Positions 16,720-25,993 of a stretch of DNA of 64,000 nucleotides are shown here, in pieces. The stretch's first letter is position 1; each line of letters starts with the position of its first letter. The notes beneath the pieces are model-generated. The model searched no databases. It saw only the letters and a program-made list of their open reading frames with translations, and was not told where the DNA came from. This DNA is from Thalassococcus sp. S3 (GTDB lineage Bacteria; Pseudomonadota; Alphaproteobacteria; Rhodobacterales; Rhodobacteraceae), in NCBI RefSeq assembly GCF_004216475.1, contig NZ_CP022303.1, positions 1,054,001 to 1,118,000 on the forward strand. The letters are read 5' to 3'. The translations under genes were made by a program, and so were the position numbers.

Positions 16720-18484
16720 AGCAGCGTACCTTATGGCCTGGCTCAACCTCGGTCAGGTTTGGAGCTTGGTCTCGGGTGAACCGGAAAGCATCGGGCCAGC
16801 TTTCCGGGCTTCCCGCGCCGTGCGCGACAAGCTTGAGATCGATGGGGCGCCCGATATCCGGTTCGGGCTGGGCGGCAATCAGCGCCTTGGTGTAGGGGTG
16901 TTTGGGATTGTAGAAGAGCGTCGCGGGCGGCGCCTGTTCCACGACCAGCCCTTGCCGCATCACGGCCACTTCGTCGGCAATCCGTGCCACAACGGCAAGG
17001 TCATGGCTGATGAAAAGATAAGACAGGCCCGCGCGATCCCGGATGTCTTCCAGCAAGGTCAGGATCTGTTCCTGAACCGAGACGTCAAGCGCGGAGGTCG
17101 GTTCATCGCAAACCAGTAAAGACGGATCGAGCGTGAGCGCCCGCGCAATCGACAGGCGCTGCCGTTGACCGCCAGAAAACGCATGTGGGTAGCGATAGAG
17201 CATATCGCGTTTCAGACCGACCCATTTCAGCATCTCCGCCGCGCGGTCCCGCCGTTCGCTGCGATTGCCGATCTTGTGGATCTCCATTGGCTCGGTCAGG
17301 GCATCCACGATCCGCATGCGCGGACTGAGCGACGAATAAGGGTCCTGAAAGACCATCTGCGCCTTTTTCTGAAATTCGATCCGTGCCCTGCGGTCCATGT
17401 CATGGACCGGTATCGCGGGTCCGTCCCTGTCGGGGTGAAACGTCACGAGGCTCCCCTCGTCGGGCTTCTCTGCACCCAGGGCGATACGGGCGCATGTGGT
17501 CTTGCCCGACCCGCTTTCGCCCACGATGGCAAGGGTCTTGCCCCGTGGCACGGTCAAATCCACGCCGCGACAGGCGTGGACATAAAGGCTGGGCTGCCAG
17601 GCCATGCCGCCCCGCATCTTGTACGTCTTCGAGACATTTCTCATCTCCAGGATGAGATCGTTGCGCACCGGCGCCGGGGCGGGCTTGGCGACGTCTGGAA
17701 TGCTGGGCGCCGCGGCAAAGAGTTTTCGGGTATAGCCGTGGGCCGGGTCCTGCAGCACGGCCTTTGCCGGTCCCGCCTCCATGACGCGACCCTTGTTCAT
17801 GACGACCACCTGCTCGGCCATGTTGGCGACGACACCCAGGTCGTGGGTGACCAGGATCAAAGCCATGCCAAGGTCCCTTTGCAGGTCCTTGATCAGGCCA
17901 AGCACTTGGGCCTGCGTCGTGACGTCAAGCGCTGTCGTCGGCTCATCCGCGATCATGAGTTCGGGCCTGGACACCATGGCCATCGCGATCATGGCCCTCT
18001 GGCGCATGCCGCCGGACAGCTCGAACGGATAGGCCGCGTATGCGCGCTCGGCATCCGGAAAGCCCACGCGCTCGAATGTCTCCAGGACGCGCTTGCGTGC
18101 GTCATCCATGCTGAGGCGGTCATGCAGGCAGAGCACTTCGCTCACCTGGTTGCCGATCCGGTGCAGCGGCGACAGCGACCGCATCGGCTCTTGGAAAATC
18201 ATCGACACCTGGTTGCCGCGAACCGACCGCATCTGACGTTCGCTGATATCCGAAAGCACCAGTGAACCGGACCGACTGTTCAGCGTGACACGGCCCGACG
18301 TAAGGCGCGCGGATTTGGGCAGGATGCGCAGGATGGCCCGGCAGGAGATCGTCTTGCCCGACCCGGATTCACCCACCAAAGCGAGCGTTTCACCCGCGTT
18401 CACCGAAAAGCTGACATTCTGCACAACCGGATCTGCATCGCGAAAGGCGATGCTGAGGTCCTCAACGGTCAGCACAGCGGTCAT
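16712..18484 (-). CDS. Fused two-domain ABC importer ATPase (OppD-OppF type)
   Basis: 590-residue cytoplasmic ATPase with two complete nucleotide-binding domains. Domain 1 has [24 protein letters not shown] and [11 protein letters not shown]. Domain 2 has [23 protein letters not shown] and [10 protein letters not shown], followed by the oligopeptide-transporter C-terminal region ([19 protein letters not shown]). One polypeptide therefore powers both halves of the importer. The frame extends to a GTG at 18499, but the ATG at 18484 starts at the conserved first strand. It is the promoter-proximal gene of the importer operon, an order (ATPase, binding protein, permeases) that differs from dpp/opp. 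Confidence 0.93.
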   Translation of the reverse strand: MTAVLTVEDLSIAFRDADPVVQNVSFSVNAGETLALVGESGSGKTISCRAILRILPKSARLTSGRVTLNSRSGSLVLSDISERQMRSVRGNQVSMIFQEPMRSLSPLHRIGNQVSEVLCLHDRLSMDDARKRVLETFERVGFPDAERAYAAYPFELSGGMRQRAMIAMAMVSRPELMIADEPTTALDVTTQAQVLGLIKDLQRDLGMALILVTHDLGVVANMAEQVVVMNKGRVMEAGPAKAVLQDPAHGYTRKLFAAAPSIPDVAKPAPAPVRNDLILEMRNVSKTYKMRGGMAWQPSLYVHACRGVDLTVPRGKTLAIVGESGSGKTTCARIALGAEKPDEGSLVTFHPDRDGPAIPVHDMDRRARIEFQKKAQMVFQDPYSSLSPRMRIVDALTEPMEIHKIGNRSERRDRAAEMLKWVGLKRDMLYRYPHAFSGGQRQRLSIARALTLDPSLLVCDEPTSALDVSVQEQILTLLEDIRDRAGLSYLFISHDLAVVARIADEVAVMRQGLVVEQAPPATLFYNPKHPYTKALIAAQPEPDIGRPIDLKLVAHGAGSPESWPDAFRFTRDQAPNLTEVEPGHKVRCYV

Positions 18485-18681
18485 TTTTTCCGAATCCACC
18501 CGGTTTTTTACTCATAAATCGCGCCAACACGGACACCGGCACGGAATCTTATCTTCACATTCGCCCCGGTCGTACACATGTGTCAAACCCCAAATCGTGA
18601 TGCGCTCCGCTGCGTCATGGCCTACACATCGCACCGCGTCTCTGGCATCAGGGCGGTGCCGGACCATGCAAGGAGCAAAAG

Positions 18682-19176
18682 ATGAGCCGCCTCGACCTGT
18701 TTATTGACCGCATGGTTTCGCAACGCGCCTGCCTGGATCTCGCCGTCGCCGAGACCGAGGATTTGCAGGGCCCGATCTACGAACTGGGTCTGGGGAATGG
18801 ACGCACCTATCATCATTTGCGCGAGAAAGGTCTGTCCCGGGATATCTATGTTTTCGAGCGAGCCGTCGCGTCGCATCCCGATTCCACTCCGCCCGAAGAT
18901 CGGTTGATCCTGGGCGAGGTGACCGACACCCTGCCGGATATTCTTGGGCGCTGGGGCCCAACCGCAAGTCTGATCCATGCGGATCTGGGCGGCCACAACC
19001 GGGAAAAGAACGATCTCTTTGCCCGAAAGATCTCGCCCCTGATCGAACCGATGTTGGCGATTGGCGGTATGATGGTGTCGTCCGACAGGATGTATTTCGA
19101 GCGGCTCAGCCAACAGCCTTTGCCAGAGGGCGCGGTGGAGGGCCGCTGTTTCATCTACCGTCGTGACGGCGCGTGA
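18682..19176 (+). CDS. Small class I SAM-dependent methyltransferase (copy 2)
   Basis: 164-residue protein with the SAM-binding motif LGLGNGRTYHHLRE near residue 35 and a single-domain Rossmann fold. It is a paralogue of the protein encoded at 1659-2135, with matching start, motif 1 and the PPED segment. A strong AAGGAGC ribosome site lies 6 bp before the ATG. It stands alone on the plus strand between a divergent importer operon and the downstream binding-protein gene, 151 bp away. The substrate is unknown; the context gives no help, in contrast to the copy in the glycan operon. Confidence 0.8.
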   Translation: MSRLDLFIDRMVSQRACLDLAVAETEDLQGPIYELGLGNGRTYHHLREKGLSRDIYVFERAVASHPDSTPPEDRLILGEVTDTLPDILGRWGPTASLIHADLGGHNREKNDLFARKISPLIEPMLAIGGMMVSSDRMYFERLSQQPLPEGAVEGRCFIYRRDGA

Positions 19177-19227
19177 CCGCGCACGCGCTTCTTTTTTGGG
19201 CAGCCTGTCGGCAATCGTGCATATTTC

Positions 19228-19255
19228 TTGCAACATTGTCCCGTGGCTCTAGGGT
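19228..19255 (+). promoter_or_regulatory. Possible sigma70 promoter for the 19.3-27.7 kb operon
   Basis: TTGCAA at 19228-19233 and TAGGGT at 19250-19255, separated by 16 bp, would give a leader of roughly 65 nt before the ATG at 19328. The -10 match is poor. I looked for a TPP riboswitch here because of the ThiY-like binding protein and saw none of its conserved boxes. Confidence 0.25.
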
Positions 19256-19327
19256 CGTGTTCATAGAATTTGCATTCTGCGACGGTCGCACCAGCGTCTG
19301 ATGCGCAGATATGACAGGAGGATGGGG

Positions 19328-20335
19328 ATGTCTCACTTTAAGCTTGCACCAATGATCGTGGCCATGGGACTGGCGGCATCTGCCGCCACGGCCGACGATC
19401 ATGGTGAGAAAGTGGTGTTTGGTACGAACTGGCTGGCGCAGGCCGAACATGGCGGGTTTTACCAGTCTGTGGCGGACGGCACCTATGCGGAATGCGGACT
19501 GGACGTGGAGATTATCTCGGGCGGCCCGCAGGTGAACAACCGCGCGCTGATGCTGGCAGGACGGATCGACTTCCACATGGGCGGCGACATGCTGCAGGCC
19601 TTCAACGCGGTGAAGGAAGGGATCCCGGTCGTTTCGGTCGCGGCGATCTTTCAGAAACACCCGCAGGTCATCGTGGCCCATCCCGGCGAGGCGGATAGCT
19701 GGGAAGAGTTGAAAGACCTCACGCTGCTGATCGGCGACAATGGCTTTACCTCCTACTATCAGTGGATGATCGCGGAGCACGGCTTCACCGTCGAACAGCG
19801 GGAGCCCTATACCTTCAACCCCGCGCCTTTCCTGGCCGACAAGCGCAAGGGGATGCAGGGCTATCTGAGTTCCGAGCCATACCTGGTGCAAAAGGAAGCG
19901 GGGTTTGAGCCCAACGTCTTCCTGATCGCCGACGCGGGCTATTCTTCCTACGCCACAACCATCGAGACGATGGCGGACACGATCGAGAATGAGCCGGAAA
20001 AGGTGAAATGCTTCGTCGATGGTTCGCTGACCGGCTGGTACAACTACCTTTATGGCGACAGCAGTGCGGCGGATGAACTTATCAAGGCAGCCAATCCGGA
20101 CATGACGCAGGACAAGATCGACTTTGCCAAGGCCATGATGCGGGATGAAGGCATCGTGGACAGCGGCGCGGCCCTTGAGCTGGGCATCGGTTCGATGACG
20201 GACGAAGTGATTGGCGATTTCTATCAGAAGATGGTCGATGCGGGTGTGTTGGAAGACGGGCTCGACTGGCAATCCGCCTATACGCTGGAATTCACCAACC
20301 AGAAGGTTGGAATGGATCTGCGCCCGGGCAACTGA
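19328..20335 (+). CDS. NMT1/THI5-like (ThiY-type) ABC transporter substrate-binding protein
   Basis: 335-residue periplasmic protein with a signal peptide ending near ASAATA (about residue 23). The family feature NWLAQAEHGGFYQS near residue 35 is the pyrimidine/thiamine-precursor binding-protein signature, followed by GPQVNNRALMLAGRIDF. Proteins of this family bind hydroxymethylpyrimidine-type compounds, riboflavin, aromatic sulfonates or similar small rings. The ATG at 19328 has AGGAGG exactly 6 bp upstream, which rules out the ATG two codons earlier, since that one abuts the SD. It heads a ten-gene same-strand unit that continues with the ATPase, the permease and catabolic enzymes. Confidence 0.92.
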   Translation: MSHFKLAPMIVAMGLAASAATADDHGEKVVFGTNWLAQAEHGGFYQSVADGTYAECGLDVEIISGGPQVNNRALMLAGRIDFHMGGDMLQAFNAVKEGIPVVSVAAIFQKHPQVIVAHPGEADSWEELKDLTLLIGDNGFTSYYQWMIAEHGFTVEQREPYTFNPAPFLADKRKGMQGYLSSEPYLVQKEAGFEPNVFLIADAGYSSYATTIETMADTIENEPEKVKCFVDGSLTGWYNYLYGDSSAADELIKAANPDMTQDKIDFAKAMMRDEGIVDSGAALELGIGSMTDEVIGDFYQKMVDAGVLEDGLDWQSAYTLEFTNQKVGMDLRPGN

Positions 20336-20343
20336 GCCTTTCC

Positions 20344-20369
20344 GCGCCGGGACGTGCGCGTCCCGGTGC
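20344..20369 (+). promoter_or_regulatory. Intercistronic hairpin after the binding-protein gene
   Basis: CCGGGACG-TGCG-CGTCCCGG at 20347-20366 forms an 8-bp stem with a 4-nt loop. Three more pairs including one G-U extend it to 20344-20369. There is no T-run. Such elements between an importer binding protein and its ATPase usually stabilise the upstream message or attenuate readthrough, giving excess binding protein. It also argues against a GTG start at 20354 for the next gene. Confidence 0.6.
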
Positions 20370-20389
20370 CTGACATCCGAAAGACGTCG

Positions 20390-21172
20390 ATGACCGCTGC
20401 CGCTCCGAAAGACGCCCGTCCGCTCCTTCTGCGTATGGAAGGGGTCGACAAGACTTTTGCCGGGCAGGTTGTGGCATTGAAAGGCATGTCTCTCGACGTG
20501 CGACAGGGTGACTTTATCTCGCTGCTCGGCCCGTCCGGATGTGGCAAGTCCACCGCATTGCGCTTGATTTCGGACCTGCTGCATCCGACAGCGGGGCGGA
20601 TCGCTTGGGAAGGGCGCCACGATCATGGTGATCTGGGTGTGGTCTTTCAGGAACCTACCCTCATGCCGTGGGCGACGGTGGCACAGAATGTCTGGCTGCC
20701 TTTCCGGTTGCAGGGCCGCAGCTACAACGCGGTCAAGGACGAGATCCTAGAGGCATTGAAGCTGGTCGGTTTAGAGAATTTCCAGAACGCTTACCCGCGT
20801 GAATTGTCGGGCGGCATGAAAATGCGCGTCTCGATCGCGCGGGCCATGGTCACGCGGCCCCGGCTGATCCTGATGGACGAACCCTTCGCCGCTTTGGACG
20901 AGATCACACGCTTCAAGCTGAACAACGATCTGCTGGAGCTGAAAGAAAAAATCGGCTGCACGGTTATCTTCGTCACCCATTCCGTTTTCGAAAGCGTGTT
21001 CCTGTCCGACCGGATCGTGGTGATGGCCGCCCGGCCGGGCAGGGTGATCCGTGAACTGAGCGTGGATGCCCCTTATCCACGCGACGACGTGTTCCGCACC
21101 TCGGCCGACTACGCGGCCCATACCCGCGAGGCCACGGACGCGCTGCACGCGGCGATGGGAGAGGCGGCATGA
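20390..21172 (+). CDS. ABC transporter ATP-binding protein (nitrate/taurine/ThiZ type)
   Basis: 260-residue ATPase. Walker A is GPSGCGKST, the Q-loop is VVFQEPTLMPW, the signature is LSGGMKMRVSIARAM, Walker B is LILMDEPFAALDE, and the switch histidine is in VFVTHS-like VIFVTHSV. This subgroup energises importers with NMT1/SsuA-type binding proteins. The ATG at 20390 is used, placing the start beyond the intercistronic hairpin. The stop lies 55 bp before the permease ATG. Confidence 0.93.
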   Translation: MTAAAPKDARPLLLRMEGVDKTFAGQVVALKGMSLDVRQGDFISLLGPSGCGKSTALRLISDLLHPTAGRIAWEGRHDHGDLGVVFQEPTLMPWATVAQNVWLPFRLQGRSYNAVKDEILEALKLVGLENFQNAYPRELSGGMKMRVSIARAMVTRPRLILMDEPFAALDEITRFKLNNDLLELKEKIGCTVIFVTHSVFESVFLSDRIVVMAARPGRVIRELSVDAPYPRDDVFRTSADYAAHTREATDALHAAMGEAA

Positions 21173-21227
21173 TCTTCTTCTCGATGAAAATACGGATAGT
21201 CCCGCCGGGCATCATGGAGCGCACCGC

Positions 21228-22085
21228 ATGAGCATCGTCGAAGAGCGCCCGCAAAGCCCGGTGATCGACGCCGACGAGGCCGCGCGCCTGCGCGCGGCCC
21301 GGTTCGAGCGGATCGGCAAGTGGACCCTTCCGGTCCTCACATTGCTGGCCGGGCTGCTGGTCTGGGACCGGATCGTCGTCTGGAACGAGATCCCGCATTA
21401 CATCCTGCCAGGGCCGCTTCTGGTCTTTGAGACGTTGATCAAGGATTGGGCCATCCTGTTCAACGCGCTGCTGGTGACGTTGCAGATCACACTCATGGCG
21501 TTGGCGGCCGCGGTTCTGGGCGGGGTCGGCCTTGCTGTGCTCTTCACCCAAAGCCGCTGGGTTGAAATGTCGTTTTATCCTTATGCGGTGATCTTGCAGG
21601 TCACACCGATCGTTGCGATCGCGCCTTTGATTTTCATCTATGTCGACAGCCGTCTTGCCGGGCTCTTGCTCTGTGCCTGGCTGGTGGCGTTCTTTCCGGT
21701 TTTGTCGAACACCACGCTGGGGCTCAACTCGGCCGACCACAACCTGCGGGACCTTTTTCGCATCTACGGCGCCACGCGCTGGCAGAAGCTGCGCTATCTG
21801 CAATTGCCTTCCGCCTTGCCCTATTTTCTGGGTGGTCTGCGCATCGCAGGCGGGTTGAGCCTGATCGGCGCGGTGGTGGCTGAATATGTCGCCGGCACGG
21901 GCGGTCTGGAATCGGGTCTGGCCTTCCGGATCCTCGAAGCGGGCTACCGCCTGAATATTCCGCGCATGTTCGCGGCCCTGATCCTGATCGCGGGGACGGG
22001 TGTGATTATCTTTGCAGGGCTCAGCTTTCTCAGCCATATGTTGCTGCGCAAGTGGCATGAGAGTGCCATCAAACGTGAGGGTTAA
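21228..22085 (+). CDS. ABC transporter permease (SsuC/ThiX type)
   Basis: 285-residue BPD_transp_1 permease with about six membrane helices between residues 28 and 275. The EAA loop is RIYGATRWQKLRYLQLPSALPYFLGG. It would act as a homodimer with the ATPase at 20390-21172 and the binding protein at 19328-20335. The frame is open upstream inside the ATPase gene, but the ATG at 21228 begins the typical charged N-terminus. Its TAA overlaps the next gene's ATG by one base (TAATG), so the deaminase gene is translationally coupled to it. Confidence 0.92.
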   Translation: MSIVEERPQSPVIDADEAARLRAARFERIGKWTLPVLTLLAGLLVWDRIVVWNEIPHYILPGPLLVFETLIKDWAILFNALLVTLQITLMALAAAVLGGVGLAVLFTQSRWVEMSFYPYAVILQVTPIVAIAPLIFIYVDSRLAGLLLCAWLVAFFPVLSNTTLGLNSADHNLRDLFRIYGATRWQKLRYLQLPSALPYFLGGLRIAGGLSLIGAVVAEYVAGTGGLESGLAFRILEAGYRLNIPRMFAALILIAGTGVIIFAGLSFLSHMLLRKWHESAIKREG

Positions 22086-23350
22086 TGCAATTCCGCGCTC
22101 TGCCCAGCGGCCCGATCACACTTGAGAATGTCACGATCCCGGCCTGCCTTCTGGGACGACAAGGCGATCTGATCCGGACCGATCTGTCCATTGCCGAGGG
22201 TCGTATTGCAGAGCCGCAGCCGTTGGCCATCGACATGAACGGCGCGATGGCGTTTCCGGCTTTCATCGACATGCACGTTCATCTCGACAAGGGCCATATC
22301 TGGGGCCGCGCGCCCAATCCCGATGGTACGTTCACCGGTGCGATTGAAACGGTGGGCGCCGACCGGCAGGCGCATTGGAGCGCCGAGGATGTGCGCCGCC
22401 GAATGGAATTCTCGCTGCGCTGCGCCTATGCGCACGGGACCCGCGCGGTGCGCACCCATCTCGACAGTATCCCGCCGCAGGATGACATCACATGGCCGGT
22501 GTTCCGCGAGTTACGCGCGGCCTGGGCGGGCCGGGTCGATCTGCAAGCTGCCTGCCTGATCGGGTGCGACGGATTCTCGGAGGACGGCGCATTCGTGCAT
22601 ACGGCTGATCTGGTGGCGGAATCCGGCGGCGTTCTGGGCATGGTGACCTATCCCGTCCCTGATCTGCGCGAGCGGCTGACAGGCTTTTTCCGCATGGCGG
22701 AGGCGCGGGGGCTGTCCGCGGATTTCCACGTGGACGAAACGATGGACCCGGAGGCCGAAAGCCTGCGCCTGATTGCCGAAGTCGCGCTTGAGACGGGATT
22801 TGCCAGGCCGGTCGTTGTGGGTCATTGCTGTTCGCTGTCGACCCAGGACGAGGCGCGTGCGATGGAGACGCTGGACCTCGTCGCGCGGGCGGGACTTCAC
22901 GTCGTGAGCCTGCCGCTCTGCAACCTCTACCTTCAGGACCGGCATGCGGGGCGAACACCGCGCGGGCGGGGCATCACATTGGTGCACGAGATGAAAGAGC
23001 GGGGGATCAACGTGTCGTTCGCCTCGGACAATACGCGCGATCCGTTCTATGCGTATGGCGACATGGACATGCTGGAGGTCATGCGGGAGGCCACGCGGAT
23101 CGGGCATCTCGATCACTCCGCCCCCGATTGGAGCCATGCCTTTCTGACCAATCCCGCCCGGGCCTGCGGCTTCGACGCACCCTCGCTTGCTGTCGGCGCA
23201 CCCGCCGATCTGGTGATCTGCAAGGCGCGGAGCTGGACGGAGCTGTTCGCCCGTCCGCAGGCGGACCGGATCGTGCTGCGCGAGGGGGAGCCGATTGACC
23301 GGACCTTGCCGGATTACGCTGAACTGGACGATTTGATGAGGATGCCATGA
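22085..23350 (+). CDS. Cytosine deaminase-like amidohydrolase
   Basis: 421-residue metal-dependent amidohydrolase of the CodA group. Metal ligands are visible as HVHLDKGH (first pair, near residue 63), HVDET (near 218), GHCCSL (near 246) and the aspartate in SFASDNTRDPF (near 313). CodA deaminates cytosine to uracil and also acts on isocytosine or 5-substituted cytosines in some members. Fusion to the transporter by a one-base overlap indicates that the imported compound, or a close derivative, is its substrate. It overlaps the FAD-oxidase gene by 4 bp. The precise substrate is inference. Confidence 0.87.
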   Translation: MQFRALPSGPITLENVTIPACLLGRQGDLIRTDLSIAEGRIAEPQPLAIDMNGAMAFPAFIDMHVHLDKGHIWGRAPNPDGTFTGAIETVGADRQAHWSAEDVRRRMEFSLRCAYAHGTRAVRTHLDSIPPQDDITWPVFRELRAAWAGRVDLQAACLIGCDGFSEDGAFVHTADLVAESGGVLGMVTYPVPDLRERLTGFFRMAEARGLSADFHVDETMDPEAESLRLIAEVALETGFARPVVVGHCCSLSTQDEARAMETLDLVARAGLHVVSLPLCNLYLQDRHAGRTPRGRGITLVHEMKERGINVSFASDNTRDPFYAYGDMDMLEVMREATRIGHLDHSAPDWSHAFLTNPARACGFDAPSLAVGAPADLVICKARSWTELFARPQADRIVLREGEPIDRTLPDYAELDDLMRMP

Positions 23351-24747
23351 CACCGAATGTCGCCGCCGCAAAGGCCGCTTTGAGCCATCTGGAGATCGAA
23401 GAAAGCGATGCTGCGATCAAGTCGAAGAGCCGCGACTTTTTCTGGTATTCGCCGGTTCTGAAAGACCGGCTGGATCATGTGGTGGCCGATTTCGTGGTCT
23501 CGCCCAAAAGCGAGGCGGAGGTGATCGAGATCCTCAAGGTCTGCTATCAGCACGATTGCCCGGTCACGACCCGAGGGGCGGGGACGGGCAATTACGGGCA
23601 GGCTATGCCGCTGGCGGGGGGCTGCGTGATGCATCTCAAGCACATGAGTGCGGTCAAGGAGGTGCATCCGGGCCGGGTGATCGTGGAGCCGGGCTGCCTG
23701 CTGAAAGATCTGGACGCGGAATGCATCGCGCAATCAGGGCAGGAGATCCGGATGTTCTCCTCGACCTGGGCTACGGCGACGATTGGAGGATTCATCGCGG
23801 GCGGTTCGGGCGGTGTGGGGTCGTGCACTTGGGGGGCGCTGCGCGATCTGGGTAACATCATCCGGCTGCGCGTGGTGACGATGGAGGAAGAGCCGCGCGT
23901 GCTGGAGTTTCGCGGGGAGGAGCTGGCCCGGGTCAGCCACGCCTACGGCACGAACGGAATCATCACGGAGATTGAGATGCCGTTGGCACCGGCCTACGAC
24001 TGGGTGCATATGTTTGTGACGTGCGAGGACTTTCCGGATGCGGTGCGCTTTGCGGAGGATCTGGCCAACGAGGACGGCATTCTGATCAAGCTCGTCTCGG
24101 TCTACGAGGCGCCGGTGGCGTTTGATTATTTCCAGCGGGTGAAGCCGCATGTGGATACAGATGCGAACCTGATCGGGCTGATGGTGGCGCCGCATTCGAT
24201 GGACGGGTTCGAGACGTTTCTGGCGCGGCGACCGGAAGCAAAGCTGATCTATCGCAGCGATGCGAGCACATGGGAGAGGCAGCCGGGGCCGGTTTTTGAA
24301 TATGGCTGGAACCACACGACGTTGCGCGCGCTGAAGGTCGATCCGTCGATCACCTATCTGCAGGTGCGCTATGCGGATCCGGATCAGTTGAAGCTGATCG
24401 AGCAGATCCGGGAAGAGTTCAGCCCGGAAGTGCTGCAGCATCTTGAGGTGATGCGGGATGGGGGAAAAGTCATCTTCGCGGGCCTGTCGCTGGTGAAATT
24501 CACGACGGAAGAGCGGCTGGACGAGATTATCGCGCGGCACGAGGCGGTTGGGGCGATGGTCTTTAATCCGCATCGCTATACGCTGGAAGAAGGCGGACGG
24601 CAGACGGTGGATGACACGCAGCTTGCATTCAAGAGGGAAGCGGATCCAAAAGGGCTGCTGAACCCGGGCAAGATGATTGCCTGGGACGATTCGGATTGGG
24701 GATATGAAAGGATGTATGCCTATCCGGGGTTGAAGGCGGCGGAGTGA
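23347..24747 (+). CDS. FAD-binding oxidoreductase (GlcD/vanillyl-alcohol-oxidase superfamily)
   Basis: 466-residue flavoprotein with an FAD_binding_4 domain. The pyrophosphate-binding segment is TTRGAGTGNYGQAMPL near residues 77-92, followed by VEPGCLLKDLD and GGFIAGGSGGVGSCTWG. The C-terminal cap ends with LLNPGKMI, a hallmark of the family. Members oxidise hydroxy acids, alcohols or heterocycles. In this operon it probably performs an oxidation after the deaminase step, but its substrate is unknown. It is coupled to the deaminase gene by an ATGA overlap at 23347-23350, and the next gene starts 37 bp downstream. Confidence 0.88.
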   Translation: MTPNVAAAKAALSHLEIEESDAAIKSKSRDFFWYSPVLKDRLDHVVADFVVSPKSEAEVIEILKVCYQHDCPVTTRGAGTGNYGQAMPLAGGCVMHLKHMSAVKEVHPGRVIVEPGCLLKDLDAECIAQSGQEIRMFSSTWATATIGGFIAGGSGGVGSCTWGALRDLGNIIRLRVVTMEEEPRVLEFRGEELARVSHAYGTNGIITEIEMPLAPAYDWVHMFVTCEDFPDAVRFAEDLANEDGILIKLVSVYEAPVAFDYFQRVKPHVDTDANLIGLMVAPHSMDGFETFLARRPEAKLIYRSDASTWERQPGPVFEYGWNHTTLRALKVDPSITYLQVRYADPDQLKLIEQIREEFSPEVLQHLEVMRDGGKVIFAGLSLVKFTTEERLDEIIARHEAVGAMVFNPHRYTLEEGGRQTVDDTQLAFKREADPKGLLNPGKMIAWDDSDWGYERMYAYPGLKAAE

Positions 24748-24784
24748 GGCGGGCCGCTCATCCGCCCTGGCGGGCGTCTTCGCG

Positions 24785-25366
24785 GTGAAGCGGGCGCTGG
24801 TGCTCTTCGCGCATCCCTGTGCGGAAAGCTTTTCGGCGGCTTTGAACGCGCAAGTGGTGGCACAGTTGCAGGCGAGTGGCTGGGATGTGGATGTTTGCGA
24901 TCTGAATGCCGAAGGGTTTGACCCGGTGCTGAGCGAAGCGGAGCGCAGAGGCTATCATGACGTGGGCCGCAACCGGGCGCCGGTCAGCGCATATGTCGAG
25001 CGTTTGCACGCAGCCGAGGCACTCGTGATGGTCTTTCCGGTCTGGAACTTCGGATATCCGGCTATCCTGAAAGGGTTCCTTGACCGGGTCTTCTTGCCGG
25101 GGGTGTCTTTTCGGCTGGAAGAGGGGCGGGTGGTACCGAACCTTACGCATATCCGACGGTTGGCGGCGGTCACGACTTACGGCGGCACGCGCCTGCGTGC
25201 CCTTTTATGCGGCGATCCCCCGCGTAAATGCGTCACACGTGCAGTTTGGCACGTATGCCGTCCCGAAAAAATGCGGTATCTTGCGCTTTACGACATGAAC
25301 CGGGCGAGCGAACAGAGACGAGCGCAGTTTCTGGACCGGGTGGGGCAGGAGATGGAGGCATTTTGA
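24785..25366 (+). CDS. NAD(P)H-dependent oxidoreductase, flavodoxin-fold (Flavodoxin_2), tandem copy 1
   Basis: 193-residue flavoprotein of the NQO2/MdaB/KefF group. The N-terminal strand LVLFAHPCAESFSAALN binds FMN/FAD phosphate, and FPVWNFGYPAILKGFLDRVF is the isoalloxazine-contact motif. The start is a GTG at 24785. It is followed with no gap by a second member of the family at 25367. It may reduce a quinone-like or nitroso intermediate, or supply reduced flavin to a partner enzyme; the role in this operon is not known. Confidence 0.85.
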   Translation: MKRALVLFAHPCAESFSAALNAQVVAQLQASGWDVDVCDLNAEGFDPVLSEAERRGYHDVGRNRAPVSAYVERLHAAEALVMVFPVWNFGYPAILKGFLDRVFLPGVSFRLEEGRVVPNLTHIRRLAAVTTYGGTRLRALLCGDPPRKCVTRAVWHVCRPEKMRYLALYDMNRASEQRRAQFLDRVGQEMEAF

Positions 25367-25993
25367 ATGCGGGCACTCGTTGTCTATTCACACCCCCGAG
25401 AGGGCAGTTTCAACGCGGCCATTAGGGACCTCGTTCTGGACAAGCTTCAGGCGGCCGGGGCAGAGATCCGGCTTATTGATCTTTACAAGAGCGGGTTTGA
25501 TCCGCGGCTCACCTCTCATGAACTGGATATCTACGAAGATACCAGCATGAACACACACCACATCGCGGAGCAGGTGGATGCGCTGCGTTGGTGTGATACT
25601 CTGATTTTTGTCTATCCCACCTGGTGGTACGGTTTGCCGGCGATGCTGAAGGGCTGGCTGGACCGGATCATGGTGCCGGGCATTGCGTTTCTGATGCCGG
25701 ATGAGGCCAATCCCGATATTCGCCCGGGCCTGACCCACGTCAAGAGGCTGGCCGTTTTCACCACCTGCGGCGCAAGTTGGTGGCTCACCCGGCTTGTGGG
25801 CGCTCCGGGCAAGCGCACACTTCTGCGTGGCGTGCGATTTATCTGCGCCAAGAGGTGCAAGACGGCGTTTGCGGCCCATTACCTGATGGATAGTTCGACA
25901 CCGGAGAGCCGGGCCGCCCATCTTGGAAAGGTGGCGCGCAAGATGGATCGGTTCATCGGAGACGTGCCGGTTCCGCAACCGGTTCGCGCATGA
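25367..25993 (+). CDS. NAD(P)H-dependent oxidoreductase, flavodoxin-fold, tandem copy 2
   Basis: 208-residue relative of the preceding protein, with VVYSHPREGSFNAAIRD at the phosphate site and YPTWWYGLPAMLKGWLDRIM at the flavin ring site. The WWYG form is common in NQO-like reductases, and the two copies differ enough to suggest distinct partners or heterodimerisation. The ATG directly follows the TGA of the upstream gene (TGAATG), and the stop overlaps the next gene by 4 bp. Confidence 0.85.
   Translation: MRALVVYSHPREGSFNAAIRDLVLDKLQAAGAEIRLIDLYKSGFDPRLTSHELDIYEDTSMNTHHIAEQVDALRWCDTLIFVYPTWWYGLPAMLKGWLDRIMVPGIAFLMPDEANPDIRPGLTHVKRLAVFTTCGASWWLTRLVGAPGKRTLLRGVRFICAKRCKTAFAAHYLMDSSTPESRAAHLGKVARKMDRFIGDVPVPQPVRA

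Noticed and set aside
19177..19327. TPP or purine riboswitch upstream of the ThiY-like gene
   Set aside because: I looked for the TPP conserved boxes and purine-type loops in the 151-bp leader and found neither; no alternative leader structure was convincing.
19151..20626. Minus-strand open frame of about 491 codons across the binding-protein gene
   Set aside because: It covers an obvious NMT1-type binding protein and the start of an ATPase on the plus strand, has no ribosome site and no recognisable domain.
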